Source: Serratia marcescens
Lineage (GTDB): Bacteria; Pseudomonadota; Gammaproteobacteria; Enterobacterales; Enterobacteriaceae
Assembly: GCF_006715005.1 (NCBI RefSeq)
Contig: NZ_VFMJ01000001.1
Span: forward strand, 3,038,001-3,102,000
Reading direction: 5' to 3'
Length of the DNA stretch: 64,000 nucleotides
In this document: piece by piece, positions 26,998 to 34,740 of the stretch
Numbering within the stretch: the stretch's first letter is position 1
Layout: each line of letters starts with the position of its first letter
The notes under the pieces: model-generated
Seen by the model: the letters and a program-made list of their open reading frames with translations, nothing else
Databases searched by the model: none
What the model was told of the DNA's origin: nothing
Position numbers and translations under genes: made by a program

Positions 26998-27950
26998 TCA
27001 GCCTCCGGCGCGTACAGCGCCCGCGCCAGCTTTTCCACCGCGCCGATGTTGGCCGGCCCCGGCGTCAGCTCCGCATACTGCAGTTTCAGATAGCGGTGGT
27101 GCCGTACGGCAGGCGTCAATTTCATCAACGGGTGAGACTCGAGGAAGCGCCGCAGCGCATCGGCGCCTGACCCGGTCTGATAATCCAGCAGAATAATGAA
27201 GTCGGGCTCGGCCGCCGCCACCGCCTCCCAGGACGCCGTCGTCCAGCTCGCCGGCAAACCGTCCATCACGTTGCGGCCGCCCGCCGCTTCGACGATCGCC
27301 GTCGGCATAGCGTATCTGCCGCTGGTGAAAGGCTTCTCCTCCCCCGAGTCATAGACGAACACTTTAAGCGGCGGCTGGCCCGCCGGCCTGGCGGGAAGCG
27401 CAGCCAACCGGCGCTGCCAGCCCGCAACCAGCGCGGTGGCCTCTTGCTGCTTGCCGAAAATCTTGCCGAGCTTCAGCTCATCGTCATACAGCAGGTTCAT
27501 ATCGGCCTTTTGCGGCCGCCCGCCGGCCTGTACGCAGCTCTCGCTCAGCACCAGCGTTTTGATGCCGAACGGGGCGAGCTTCTCCGGCGTGACGTCGCCG
27601 CCGATCTTCATGCCGTAATTCCAGCCGGCGAAGAAAAAGTCCGGCTGCGCTGCCAGCAGCGTTTCCAGAGCAGGATATTTCGGCGCCAGTTCGGGAATGG
27701 CGCCCATCGCGGCCTTGAAGTCGGGCGTCAGTTTGTACCAGCCGGTGATGCCGGTCAGCCCGACAATACGATCCTGCAAATGCAGTGCAAAGGCCATCTC
27801 GGCCATGTTGATGTCGTTGATGACGGCGCGCTGCGGTGCCTGGTTGAAAGTGACCGGCGTACCGCAGCTTTCTACGGTGACGGGAAATTTTTCGGCCGCC
27901 GCCGCCCCACTGGCCAGCAGCAGGAGCAGGGGGAATACGCGTGTGTTCAT
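26994..27950 (-). CDS. periplasmic ferric-siderophore/cobalamin-type binding protein
   Basis: 318 residues from the ATG at 27950, which gives a proper signal peptide (MNTRVFPLLLLLASGAAAA); a further 13 upstream residues are unsupported. Class III (BtuF/FhuD/FecB-like) binding fold with the long bridging helix. Two cysteines (SCGTPV and SESCVQ) may form a disulfide. Placed between the ATPase and permease genes. A ferric siderophore is likely, given the Fur box upstream. Confidence 0.85.
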   Translation of the reverse strand: MNTRVFPLLLLLASGAAAAEKFPVTVESCGTPVTFNQAPQRAVINDINMAEMAFALHLQDRIVGLTGITGWYKLTPDFKAAMGAIPELAPKYPALETLLAAQPDFFFAGWNYGMKIGGDVTPEKLAPFGIKTLVLSESCVQAGGRPQKADMNLLYDDELKLGKIFGKQQEATALVAGWQRRLAALPARPAGQPPLKVFVYDSGEEKPFTSGRYAMPTAIVEAAGGRNVMDGLPASWTTASWEAVAAAEPDFIILLDYQTGSGADALRRFLESHPLMKLTPAVRHHRYLKLQYAELTPGPANIGAVEKLARALYAPEAE

Positions 27951-27966
27951 GTTTCTCTCTGGTTTA

Positions 27967-28749
27967 TCAAGCGCAATGGGGAACGTCAAAAATACGCAGC
28001 GTTTTCCCGCTAACGGGGTGCGCCACCTTAAAACTGTTCATGCCGAACACCGGCAAAATCACCGGGGTCTGCAACACCGTCTCGGGCGTACCACAGGCTA
28101 CCTGGCGGCTTTCGTTGAGCACCAGGATCCGATCGGCAAACGCCTCTGCCACGGGCAGATCGTGCAGCACCGCAATCACGGCGATGTCTTTATTTTTCAC
28201 TAACGACAGCAGCGCCGAGCGCCCAGGCGGATCGAGATGATTGGTCGGTTCATCCAGCAACAACAGGTCAGGAGACTGCGCCAACGCCCGAGCCAGCGCA
28301 GCGCGCTGACGCTGGCCGCCCGAGAGCCGCCCCAACGGGCGGTGCCTGAGCGGCGCCAGCCCGGTTTCCCCGATGGCCTCGTCAACGATGCGTTTTCCCG
28401 CCGCAGAGCGTTCGCCATGCGGTAAACGGCCCAACGCCACGTAGTCCTCAACCGACAGCCGCAAATCCGGCAGATCGTTTTGCGCCAGAAAGGCGATGCT
28501 TCTGGCGCGCTCCGCCGCCGGCCACTCGGACAAGGCTTGCCCTCGCCAGTAAATGCCGCCGCTGTCCGGCCGCGTTTCGCCGATCAGGGCGCGCAACAGG
28601 CTGGACTTGCCGCTGCCGTTAGGGCCGATCACCGCCAGCTTTTCACTGGAACGGAGCGCGAAATGGATGTTGTCGAGTATCAATGCCCCGCCATGGCCGG
28701 TCAGGCTAACCCTATCAACGTGGAGGATGTCGCAAACTGGATTCATCAT
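27967..28749 (-). CDS. ABC ATPase, FhuC/FecE-like
   Basis: 260 residues: Walker A GPNGSGKSS, signature LSGGQRQRAALARAL, Walker B LLLLDEPTNHLD, switch LHDLPVAEAFAD. ATPase of a type II iron-complex importer. First gene of the operon. Two adjacent ATGs (28749 and 28746) could start it and the ribosome site is weak. Confidence 0.88.
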   Translation of the reverse strand: MMNPVCDILHVDRVSLTGHGGALILDNIHFALRSSEKLAVIGPNGSGKSSLLRALIGETRPDSGGIYWRGQALSEWPAAERARSIAFLAQNDLPDLRLSVEDYVALGRLPHGERSAAGKRIVDEAIGETGLAPLRHRPLGRLSGGQRQRAALARALAQSPDLLLLDEPTNHLDPPGRSALLSLVKNKDIAVIAVLHDLPVAEAFADRILVLNESRQVACGTPETVLQTPVILPVFGMNSFKVAHPVSGKTLRIFDVPHCA

Positions 28750-28757
28750 GCATCAAT

Positions 28758-28772
28758 TGTTATATTATAACA
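28758..28772. promoter_or_regulatory. palindrome with extended -10 element
   Basis: Perfect 15-bp palindrome TGTTATATTATAACA nine bases before the ATPase start. Read on the minus strand it contains TGTTATAAT, an extended -10 (TGnTATAAT). Transcription from it would start only about 8 bases before the ATG. It could be a promoter, an operator, or both. Confidence 0.35.
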
Positions 28773-28908
28773 TATCAATATATTTATCACGATTGCCCGC
28801 CTTCTGCAAAAGCGAATCGCAACGCCTTTTGCCGCGCACGCTGCGTGAACCTAGGCAGGCAACAAAAGCCGCACCCCCTGCGTCAACACTGCGCGCCTCA
28901 AGCAACAT
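28765..28908 (-). CDS. candidate small ORF between Fur box and ABC operon
   Basis: 47 codons starting at an ATG with AAAGG about 7 bases upstream, just downstream of the Fur box and ending 16 bases before the ATPase start. The product has no recognisable feature. It may be a leader or chance; low confidence. Confidence 0.2.
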   Translation of the reverse strand: MLLEARSVDAGGAAFVACLGSRSVRGKRRCDSLLQKAGNRDKYIDML

Positions 28909-28927
28909 AGCACAGCCTTTTATTGAT

Positions 28928-28946
28928 GATAATGATTTTCATTATC
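28928..28946. promoter_or_regulatory. Fur box
   Basis: GATAATGATTTTCATTATC matches the 19-bp Fur consensus at 17 positions and is nearly perfectly symmetric. On the minus strand TTGATA overlaps its left end and AATAAA lies 18 bases on, a possible promoter for the siderophore-type ABC operon with a leader of about 150 bases. It could also act on the rightward leader/EamA transcript. Confidence 0.75.
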
Positions 28947-29037
28947 AATTGAACCGTTGTGATTTCCGATTGCGCATCCCGGCGAACTTGGTTATGTTTG
29001 AAGCGATTAGTTTCATTCCCGATTCTCAGGAACTCAC

Positions 29038-29184
29038 ATGACCTATCTGGCGCACAGCACCGATCCGACAGACGCGACCGTTCCGGCCGTCGTTTTGCTG
29101 TGTGCATCCTCCGCCCCACCCGCCGTTTCCTCCGTCGTTTCAGCGGTTGCCGCTTACCCGCCACGCATTGTGGTTGTGCGCTAA
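29038..29184 (+). CDS. candidate valine-rich leader peptide
   Basis: 48 codons, ATG with AGGAA six bases upstream. The peptide is rich in Val, Leu and Ala (AVVLLCASSAPPAV, SSVVSAVAA) and ends PPRIVVVR, resembling the E. coli ilvB leader peptide IvbL (LLPTAPSAAVVVVR). It precedes an EamA transporter gene by 101 bases that contain two hairpins. Attenuation by branched-chain amino acid supply is inference. A candidate promoter is TTGCGC (28970-28975) and TATGTT (28993-28998). Confidence 0.45.
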   Translation: MTYLAHSTDPTDATVPAVVLLCASSAPPAVSSVVSAVAAYPPRIVVVR

Positions 29185-29202
29185 GCCAAACCGACTTTTT
29201 AT

Positions 29203-29275
29203 CTCCGGCTTATTGATCTGTTGCGTTCAGGCGTAGACCGCCGCACGCGCCGGAGCCTGTAATTTTCACGACAGG
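29203..29275 (+). promoter_or_regulatory. leader hairpins before the EamA gene
   Basis: Arms CTCCGGC (29203-29209) and GCCGGAG (29249-29255) can pair. Immediately next to them CCTGT (29256-29260) pairs with ACAGG (29271-29275), which covers part of the Shine-Dalgarno AGGTG of the transporter gene. This could gate translation or transcription after the upstream peptide. Confidence 0.35.
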
Positions 29276-29285
29276 TGAAATTGAT

Positions 29286-30137
29286 ATGCGATTACCTTCT
29301 CTCTGGGCCAATGCCGGCCTGGCTACGCTGTTCGTCCTGCTTTGGAGCAGCGGCGCGATCTTCTCCCGCTGGGGGCTGGAGCACGCGTCTGCCTTCGCTT
29401 TCCTGTTCTTCCGCTGCGCCATCGCGCTGGCGGTGCTGCTGGCCATCGGCCTGTGGCAACGCCAGTGCCTGCCCGCTCCCGGCACCCGCCGGCGCGTCGC
29501 GCTGATCGGCGTGCTGATGATCGGCAGCTATCAAATCTGCTATCTGCTGGCGCTGGAACAGGGTATTACGCCCGGCGTGCTGGCAACGCTGCTCGGCGTA
29601 CAGCCGATCCTCACCCAGTTCATCACTGAACGGCGCTGCACCGGGCTGCGGGCGCTCGGCCTGGCGCTGGCAATGGTCGGGCTGACGCTGGTGGTGTACC
29701 AAAGCCTGATGGTGGCCCACTTCTCGCTGAGCGGCATGCTGTTCGCCTTTATCGCGCTGGGCTGCATGACCGCCGGCACCCTGCTGCAAAAAGGCATGAC
29801 GCAGCCGCCGCTGGCGGTCTTGCCGCTGCAGTATGCCGTCGGGTTGCTGATGTGTACGCTGGCGCTGCCGTTTGAGCCGCTGCAGGTCGAATGGCGGCCG
29901 GCGTTCGTGCTGCCGCTGCTGTGGATGGCGGTGGTGATCTCGGTGCTGGCGACCTTCTTGCTGTATCGCCTGATCCAGCGCGGCAACCTGGTGCAGGTCA
30001 CCAGCCTGTTCTATCTGATCCCGGCGGTGACCGCCCTGCTGGACTACCTGCTGCTCGGCCACGCGCTGGCGACGCTGAGCCTGCTGGGCATGGCGAGCAT
30101 CGTGCTCGGCGTGATGCTGGTTTTCCGCCGCGTATAA
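29286..30137 (+). CDS. EamA/DMT-family transporter
   Basis: 283 residues with ten predicted transmembrane helices in two homologous EamA halves (GAIFSRWGLEHASAFAFLFFRC near the start; WMAVVISVLATFLLYRLIQRGNLVQVTSLFYLIPAVTALL in the second). Family members are mostly amino-acid or metabolite exporters such as RhtA. If the preceding Val-rich peptide is a genuine leader, branched-chain amino acids are the likely substrate. Confidence 0.85.
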   Translation: MRLPSLWANAGLATLFVLLWSSGAIFSRWGLEHASAFAFLFFRCAIALAVLLAIGLWQRQCLPAPGTRRRVALIGVLMIGSYQICYLLALEQGITPGVLATLLGVQPILTQFITERRCTGLRALGLALAMVGLTLVVYQSLMVAHFSLSGMLFAFIALGCMTAGTLLQKGMTQPPLAVLPLQYAVGLLMCTLALPFEPLQVEWRPAFVLPLLWMAVVISVLATFLLYRLIQRGNLVQVTSLFYLIPAVTALLDYLLLGHALATLSLLGMASIVLGVMLVFRRV

Positions 30138-30145
30138 AAGCAAAA

Positions 30146-30175
30146 GCCCCCGCGCCGTTCCACCGGCGCGGGGGC
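30146..30175. terminator. strong hairpin terminator, mainly for yohC
   Basis: Perfect 12-bp stem GCCCCCGCGCCG/CGGCGCGGGGGC with a six-base loop between the EamA and yohC stop codons. On the minus strand it is followed by TTTTGCTTTT, so it acts best as the yohC terminator; no T-tract follows on the plus strand. Confidence 0.8.
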
Positions 30176-30194
30176 GACAACAACAGCCGTTAAC

Positions 30195-30785
30195 TCAGAA
30201 CAACCAGGAACCGTACCCCCACAGCAGCACCGTCACCCCAAGCAGCAGCTCGAGCAACAGAATGCCGATAGCGAAGGTCGAGCTGGAGAAGATGAACCCT
30301 TCCTTACTGTCGATATTCAGGAAGTGCGGGATCCCCAGATTCAGCAGATAGCCCGAATAGCACAGGCCGATAATGCCGACAAACAGACACAGCCAGACGA
30401 CCGGATAGAGCGCCACAATCCCGCTGAGGAACATCGGGGTCGCCACGTAGCCGGCGAACACCATGCAGCGGTGCAGGCTGGGGCGCGATTCATAACGCCG
30501 CGCCATCCAGTGAATGACTTTCCCCATGGCCGCTACGCCCGCCAGCATCAGCAGGTAAAACGCCACGGCGGTATAAAGCGCGGTAAACATGTCGAGCCTG
30601 ATGGCATGTCCCTCGCCGGAGAGCCAGCCCAACTGGGTGGTGCCGATAAAGGCGCAGACCACCGGGATGGCTGCCAAGAGCAACACGTGATGGGTGTATA
30701 GGTGCGAGACGCTTTCATTCTCGCTTTTGATCTGTTCGAACTCGGCGCTGGGATGCGCCAGAAGTCCCCAAACATGACTGACCAT
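30195..30785 (-). CDS. yohC: Yip1-family inner membrane protein
   Basis: 196 residues (E. coli YohC 195) with about five transmembrane helices and the family start HVWGLLAHPSAEF, then ARRYESRPSLHRCMVFAGYVATPMFLSG. Excellent ribosome site AGGAGG. Function unknown; a conserved enterobacterial envelope protein. Divergent from the acyltransferase pair. Confidence 0.92.
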   Translation of the reverse strand: MVSHVWGLLAHPSAEFEQIKSENESVSHLYTHHVLLLAAIPVVCAFIGTTQLGWLSGEGHAIRLDMFTALYTAVAFYLLMLAGVAAMGKVIHWMARRYESRPSLHRCMVFAGYVATPMFLSGIVALYPVVWLCLFVGIIGLCYSGYLLNLGIPHFLNIDSKEGFIFSSSTFAIGILLLELLLGVTVLLWGYGSWLF

Positions 30786-30990
30786 GAGACACCTCCTATC
30801 TCGCCGTAGGCCGCGATCGGCGAACGAATTTCACACCTCCGACGGACTGCTACCCGTGCGAGGATTGCGGCCACGGGGCTCTCTCCCCTGTACTAATTAT
30901 AGTCTTTCGGCGAAAAAACGTGCGGAAAGCGCAACGCCGCGGCGCTTTGTCTTATACTCCCACCATAAAAACCAGGCTGCGAGGAAGGTC

Positions 30991-31458
30991 ATGTCATCCG
31001 CAATCACCACCCGCCAGGCGGGGATCGTCGACGTCGACGCCGGGCGCAACGTTACCGTTGTCGAGCCCTGCAATCTTTACGGCTGCCGGCTCGGCGACGA
31101 TGTCTTCGTCGGTCCGTTCGTCGAGATCCAGCGCTACGTCAGCATCGGCGCGCGCAGTAAAATTCAGTCGCACAGCTTTATCTGCGAATACGTCACCCTC
31201 GGCGAAGCGTGCTTTGTCGGCCACGGCGTCACCTTCGCCAACGATCTGTTCAAAGATGGCGCGCCCAACGCCGATCCGGCCAGTTGGGGGCGCACCTGCA
31301 TCGGCGATCGGGTATCCATCGGCTCCGGCGCCACGATCCTGGCGGTGGAGATCTGCAGCGACGCGGTGATCGGCGCCGGGGCGGTGGTGACCCGTGACAT
31401 CACCCGTAAGGGGATTTATGCCGGCAACCCGGCGCGCCTGCTGCGGGAGCTGCCGTAA
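30991..31458 (+). CDS. left-handed beta-helix (hexapeptide) acyltransferase
   Basis: 155 residues from the ATG at 30991, behind GAGGAAGG. Repeated hexapeptides (CRLGDD VFVGPF VEIQRY VSIGAR, then CIGDRVSIGSGATI and AVIGAGAVVTRDI) form a trimeric beta-helix acyltransferase; FVGHGVTFAND carries the likely catalytic His. Closest in layout to sugar N-acetyltransferases of WbpD/WlbB type. Its TAA overlaps the next ATG (TAATG), coupling it to a GNAT enzyme. Confidence 0.8.
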   Translation: MSSAITTRQAGIVDVDAGRNVTVVEPCNLYGCRLGDDVFVGPFVEIQRYVSIGARSKIQSHSFICEYVTLGEACFVGHGVTFANDLFKDGAPNADPASWGRTCIGDRVSIGSGATILAVEICSDAVIGAGAVVTRDITRKGIYAGNPARLLRELP

Positions 31459-32000
31459 TGACCCCGGCCATCCGCATCGCGGCCATTGAGGCGCTGCCCG
31501 ATGATTATCTGACGCGCGGCGATTTCAGCTTCACCATCGCCTGTTACGCTCTGCCACAGTTCGACAGCCCGGTCGACAGCTGGCCAACCCGCCCGGTGGC
31601 GCCATTTCGCAAACGGTATCCGCTGGCGCCGTTCGCCAACGAAGACAGCGTGACCTTCATGGCGTATCGCCAGAATGACGCCGTTGGCCATATCACGCTG
31701 AGCAAAAACTGGAACGGTTACACCCTGATCGACGAGATCGCCGTCAGCGCTCATGCGCGCCGTCAGGGCATCGCCGGGGCGCTGCTGGACTGCGCCAAAC
31801 GGTGGGCGCGGCAGCAGGAAACCTCAGGTATGATGCTCGAAACGCAGAACAACAATCTGGCGGCCTGCCGCTGTTACCAGCATTACGGGTTTATCCTCGG
31901 CGGCATCGACCGTTTGCTGTACCGCGCCGAACCGGAGATCGCCGATCACGAAATCGCGCTGTTCTGGTATTTGCCGTTCAATAGCGAAATCGGTTACTGA
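31458..32000 (+). CDS. GNAT-family N-acetyltransferase
   Basis: 180 residues with a recognisable acetyl-CoA loop (ISVSAHARRQGIAGALLDCAKRWA is the core region, near residues 95-118) and the C-terminal MLETQNNNLAACRCYQHYGFILGG. Translationally coupled to the hexapeptide acyltransferase. The pair probably acts on the same or related small substrates; which is unknown. Confidence 0.8.
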   Translation: MTPAIRIAAIEALPDDYLTRGDFSFTIACYALPQFDSPVDSWPTRPVAPFRKRYPLAPFANEDSVTFMAYRQNDAVGHITLSKNWNGYTLIDEIAVSAHARRQGIAGALLDCAKRWARQQETSGMMLETQNNNLAACRCYQHYGFILGGIDRLLYRAEPEIADHEIALFWYLPFNSEIGY

Positions 32001-32104
32001 TTTATCGAACGTCATTGAGGTGATGTTTACTTTTTAACCCCTACCATCGGATGAGAACTGTTATCACTTACTCTGATAAGCCAGCGACACCCATGGAGGG
32101 CCGT

Positions 32105-32956
32105 ATGAACAAGAACAAGGCTGTTTTACTGATGTTAGCTATCGCCATGAGCGGATGCGCCGAACGCTCTACCGCCGTCTTCCCCGCGACGCCGCCGACC
32201 GACGTCACCGTTTCGCCGCCGGGCGTGCAGCCGGAGATGGACGCCAGCACCCGCAGCAAGCTGCGTGAGATCCTCGCGCTGCGCGCCGGTTGGCCCGCCG
32301 CGCAGCCGCATGGCCGCACCGTCGATTTGATTTCGCGCGAGTTTCTCGGCACGCCGTATCTCGCCAACCGTCTGATCGGTTCGCAGAGCACGCCCGAGCA
32401 ACTGGTGATCGACTTCCGCGGGCTGGATTGCTTCACCTACATCGATTATGTGGAAGCGCTCAGCACCGCCCGCAGCGAGGGCGAGTTCGTCCAGCGTCTG
32501 GTAGACATTCGCTACGTCGACGGCAACATCGCCTTCCCGCAGCGCAAACACTTCTTCACCGACTGGGCGCAGCGGCCACACAAGGTGGCTGAAGACATCA
32601 CCGCACGACTCAGCCCGCATGCCGTCACCCTCGTGAAAAACCTCAACCAGAAGGCGGACGGCGGCAGCTACCTGCCCGGCTTGCCCAACGTGCAGCGCAG
32701 CGTCACCTATATTCCCAGCGACAACGTCGACGACAAGGTGCTGGCTCAGCTGCGCACCGGCGACTATATCGGCATTTACACCAACCTCGCCGGGCTGGAC
32801 GTGACCCACACCGGCATCTTCGTGATGACCGATCATGGCCCGGTGCTGCGCAACGCCTCCTCGCGCAAGGCCAACATGCAGGTCGTCGACTCACCCTTTA
32901 TGGATTACGTGATGGCTACGCCGGGCATCGTGGTGCTGCGTTCGCTCAGCCGATAA
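32105..32956 (+). CDS. DUF1460 lipoprotein, amidase-like
   Basis: 283 residues from the ATG at 32105 (GGAGGG upstream). A lipoprotein signal ends in MSGC (lipobox), so it is membrane-anchored. The DUF1460 (NlpC/P60-related) domain shows a cysteine in FRGLDCFTYIDYVEAL and a histidine in DVTHTGIFV, the expected catalytic pair; studied relatives are N-acetylmuramoyl-L-alanine amidases. A cell-wall role is likely. Confidence 0.82.
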   Translation: MNKNKAVLLMLAIAMSGCAERSTAVFPATPPTDVTVSPPGVQPEMDASTRSKLREILALRAGWPAAQPHGRTVDLISREFLGTPYLANRLIGSQSTPEQLVIDFRGLDCFTYIDYVEALSTARSEGEFVQRLVDIRYVDGNIAFPQRKHFFTDWAQRPHKVAEDITARLSPHAVTLVKNLNQKADGGSYLPGLPNVQRSVTYIPSDNVDDKVLAQLRTGDYIGIYTNLAGLDVTHTGIFVMTDHGPVLRNASSRKANMQVVDSPFMDYVMATPGIVVLRSLSR

Positions 32957-32969
32957 TCCCCCGCCGCAT

Positions 32970-32992
32970 AACGGCTATAAGCTATAGCCGTT
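32970..32992 (+). terminator. stem-loop after the DUF1460 gene
   Basis: Perfect 9-bp stem AACGGCTAT/ATAGCCGTT, five-base loop, followed by TTATG. A plausible weak terminator. Confidence 0.5.
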
Positions 32993-33086
32993 TATGCTGA
33001 ACGAGCGTTTGACTTCATCGGCGGTTCAGGCTTAGCTGTAAGAACAAAAACCAACTGATTTTATTGTTCTTTTCAGGGAGAGTTCG

Positions 33087-33899
33087 ATGACCTTACGCTG
33101 GCGTATCACCCCTCTGGCGGCGGCCTTCGCCGCCGTATTGGCGCTTCAGGGCTGCGATCAAAAAACCGACCAAAACCATATCAAAGTCGGCGTCATCAAC
33201 GGCGCGGAACAGGACGTGGCGGAAGTCGCCAGGCAGGTGGCGAAAGAGAAATACGGGCTGGACGTCGAGCTGGTCGGCTTCAGCGGTTCGCTGCTGCCGA
33301 ACGACGCCACCGACAAAGGCGAACTGGACGCCAACGTGTTTCAGCACCGCCCGTTCCTCGAACAGCAAAACAAAGATCACGGCTATAAGCTGGTGGCGGT
33401 CGGCAATACCTTCGTCTTCCCGATGGCCGGCTACTCCAAAAAGATAAAATCGCTGAAAGAGCTGCCGGACGGCGCGGTGATCGCCATCCCGCTCGATCCG
33501 ACCAACCTGGGGCGCGCTCTGCTGTTGCTGGAAAAAACCGGATTGATTACGCTGAAACAAGGTAAAGGGCTGCTGCCCACCGCCCTGGACATCAGCGCCA
33601 ACCCGCATCATTATCAGATCATGGAGCTGGAAGGCGCGCAGCTGCCGCACGTGCTGGACGATCCAAAGGTCACCGTCGCCGTCATCAGCACCACCTACAT
33701 CAACCAAACCGGCCTGTCGCCGACCAAAGACGGCATCTTCATCGAGGATAAGGACTCGCCGTACACCAACATCATCGTCACCCGCGAAGACAACAAGGAC
33801 GCGCCGAACGTGCAGAACTTCATCAAGGCCTATGAGTCGGACGAAGTGGCCAAGGCCGCCGAGAAAATCTTCAACGGCGGCGCGGTGAAAGGCTGGTAA
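33087..33899 (+). CDS. nlpA: NlpA lipoprotein (MetQ family)
   Basis: 270 residues, lipobox LQGC, then the MetQ-type methionine-binding fold. Long stretches match E. coli NlpA as I remember it (IKVGVINGAEQDVAEVA, LVGFSGSLLPNDAT, NVFQHRPFLEQ, FNGGAV-GW end). Inner-membrane lipoprotein; NlpA can supply methionine to MetNI as a secondary binding protein. No metN/metI next to it, as in E. coli. Confidence 0.93.
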   Translation: MTLRWRITPLAAAFAAVLALQGCDQKTDQNHIKVGVINGAEQDVAEVARQVAKEKYGLDVELVGFSGSLLPNDATDKGELDANVFQHRPFLEQQNKDHGYKLVAVGNTFVFPMAGYSKKIKSLKELPDGAVIAIPLDPTNLGRALLLLEKTGLITLKQGKGLLPTALDISANPHHYQIMELEGAQLPHVLDDPKVTVAVISTTYINQTGLSPTKDGIFIEDKDSPYTNIIVTREDNKDAPNVQNFIKAYESDEVAKAAEKIFNGGAVKGW

Positions 33900-33916
33900 A
33901 TTCGGCCACCATCAAG

Positions 33917-33939
33917 GCGGATTCTGCGTACGAATCCGC
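33917..33939 (+). terminator. stem-loop after nlpA
   Basis: Perfect 8-bp stem GCGGATTC/GAATCCGC with a seven-base loop, followed by an AT-rich stretch (AATATTTC). Likely transcript end. Confidence 0.55.
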
Positions 33940-34051
33940 AATATTTCACTTTCATTCCCCGTTTCCTTACGCCACACCTTTCTCTAAAAGCAAAACGCCC
34001 GCATGCTCATTCCTTCATAACACGGATTGTTCACAACAAAGGAGTGTCTCG

Positions 34052-34501
34052 ATGCCGATCAAATTTGCCCCCAAGGTCGGGGAAATTCTCGAGTGCAACT
34101 ATGGCAACTATCCCCTCTCAGTCTGCCAACCGCATGAAGCCGGCTTTTATGATGGCCACATTCCACCAGAAATGGTGAAGAACCGTTTAGTTGTTGTGTT
34201 AAACGGCAAAATTAACGGCAACGCCTGCATTATCGTACCGCTGTCGACCACCAGAGATTCGAACAAGATCGAACGGGGATGGCACATCGAAATTACGCGT
34301 GAACTCATCGAAGATATGAGATTCTTTCATCCGCAAACGCGCTGGGCAAAGGGCGATCTGGTGCAGCAAGTCAGCCGCCAACGACTGAACAGAGCCCGTA
34401 AAGAGAGAGGCTTTCTTACCCAGTGTCTGTCGCGCGAGCTTGTTGCTGACATACAACGCGCCGTCATTAAGTCGATCAATGCCAAAAATATGCTGTTCTG
34501 A
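34052..34501 (+). CDS. PemK/MazF-like protein without a partner
   Basis: 149 residues, AAAGGAG ribosome site. The start VGEILECNYG, the MVKNRLVVVLNG strand and CIIVPLSTTRD resemble the SH3-like barrel of PemK/MazF endoribonucleases. No antitoxin-like gene lies in the 150 bases before it or directly after. It may be an orphan toxin, a detoxified relative, or use a distant antitoxin. Function is inference from the fold. Confidence 0.65.
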   Translation: MPIKFAPKVGEILECNYGNYPLSVCQPHEAGFYDGHIPPEMVKNRLVVVLNGKINGNACIIVPLSTTRDSNKIERGWHIEITRELIEDMRFFHPQTRWAKGDLVQQVSRQRLNRARKERGFLTQCLSRELVADIQRAVIKSINAKNMLF

Positions 34502-34515
34502 CCAGTACGCTGTTG

Positions 34516-34543
34516 TTGACAAAACAGACAAATCAGGTGAAAT
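34516..34543 (+). promoter_or_regulatory. strong promoter-like pair in an intergenic gap
   Basis: Perfect -35 TTGACA (34516-34521), 16-base spacer, TGAAAT (34538-34543). Initiation would fall near 34550, just downstream of the PemK-like stop, with no gene immediately after. Confidence 0.5.
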
Positions 34544-34549
34544 TGTCGC

Positions 34550-34625
34550 CGTAGCCGATAAAGGCCCTTATGCTATACCCTCCCTTTCAGGGACCTGCGA
34601 AGCCCAGCCATCCAGCTGGGCTTTT
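34550..34625 (+). ncRNA. candidate small RNA
   Basis: About 75 bases bounded by the promoter above and an intrinsic terminator, with a small CCCT/AGGG hairpin in the middle and no reading frame of its own. The size, promoter and terminator fit an intergenic sRNA; it may instead be the 3' end of the PemK-like transcript. Confidence 0.35.
34601..34625 (+). terminator. intrinsic terminator
   Basis: AGCCCAGC/GCTGGGCT, 8-bp stem with a six-base loop, followed by TTT. Ends the candidate sRNA or the PemK-like message. Confidence 0.7.
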
Positions 34626-34740
34626 GCCTCTCTGGCGCCCACCGATTTTTAAAACGTCATCCTTTCTTCCCGCTCTTGTCCCTTACCTGGCGTCAGGCTT
34701 TAGTCTCCCGTCATGCACAAGGGAGGAGCTAGATCGGTTA

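Noticed and set aside
30784-30990. N-terminal extension of the hexapeptide acyltransferase back to 30784
   Set aside because: The added 69 residues are Arg/Ser-rich, unrelated to the family, and overlap the yohC promoter; the ATG at 30991 has a strong ribosome site.
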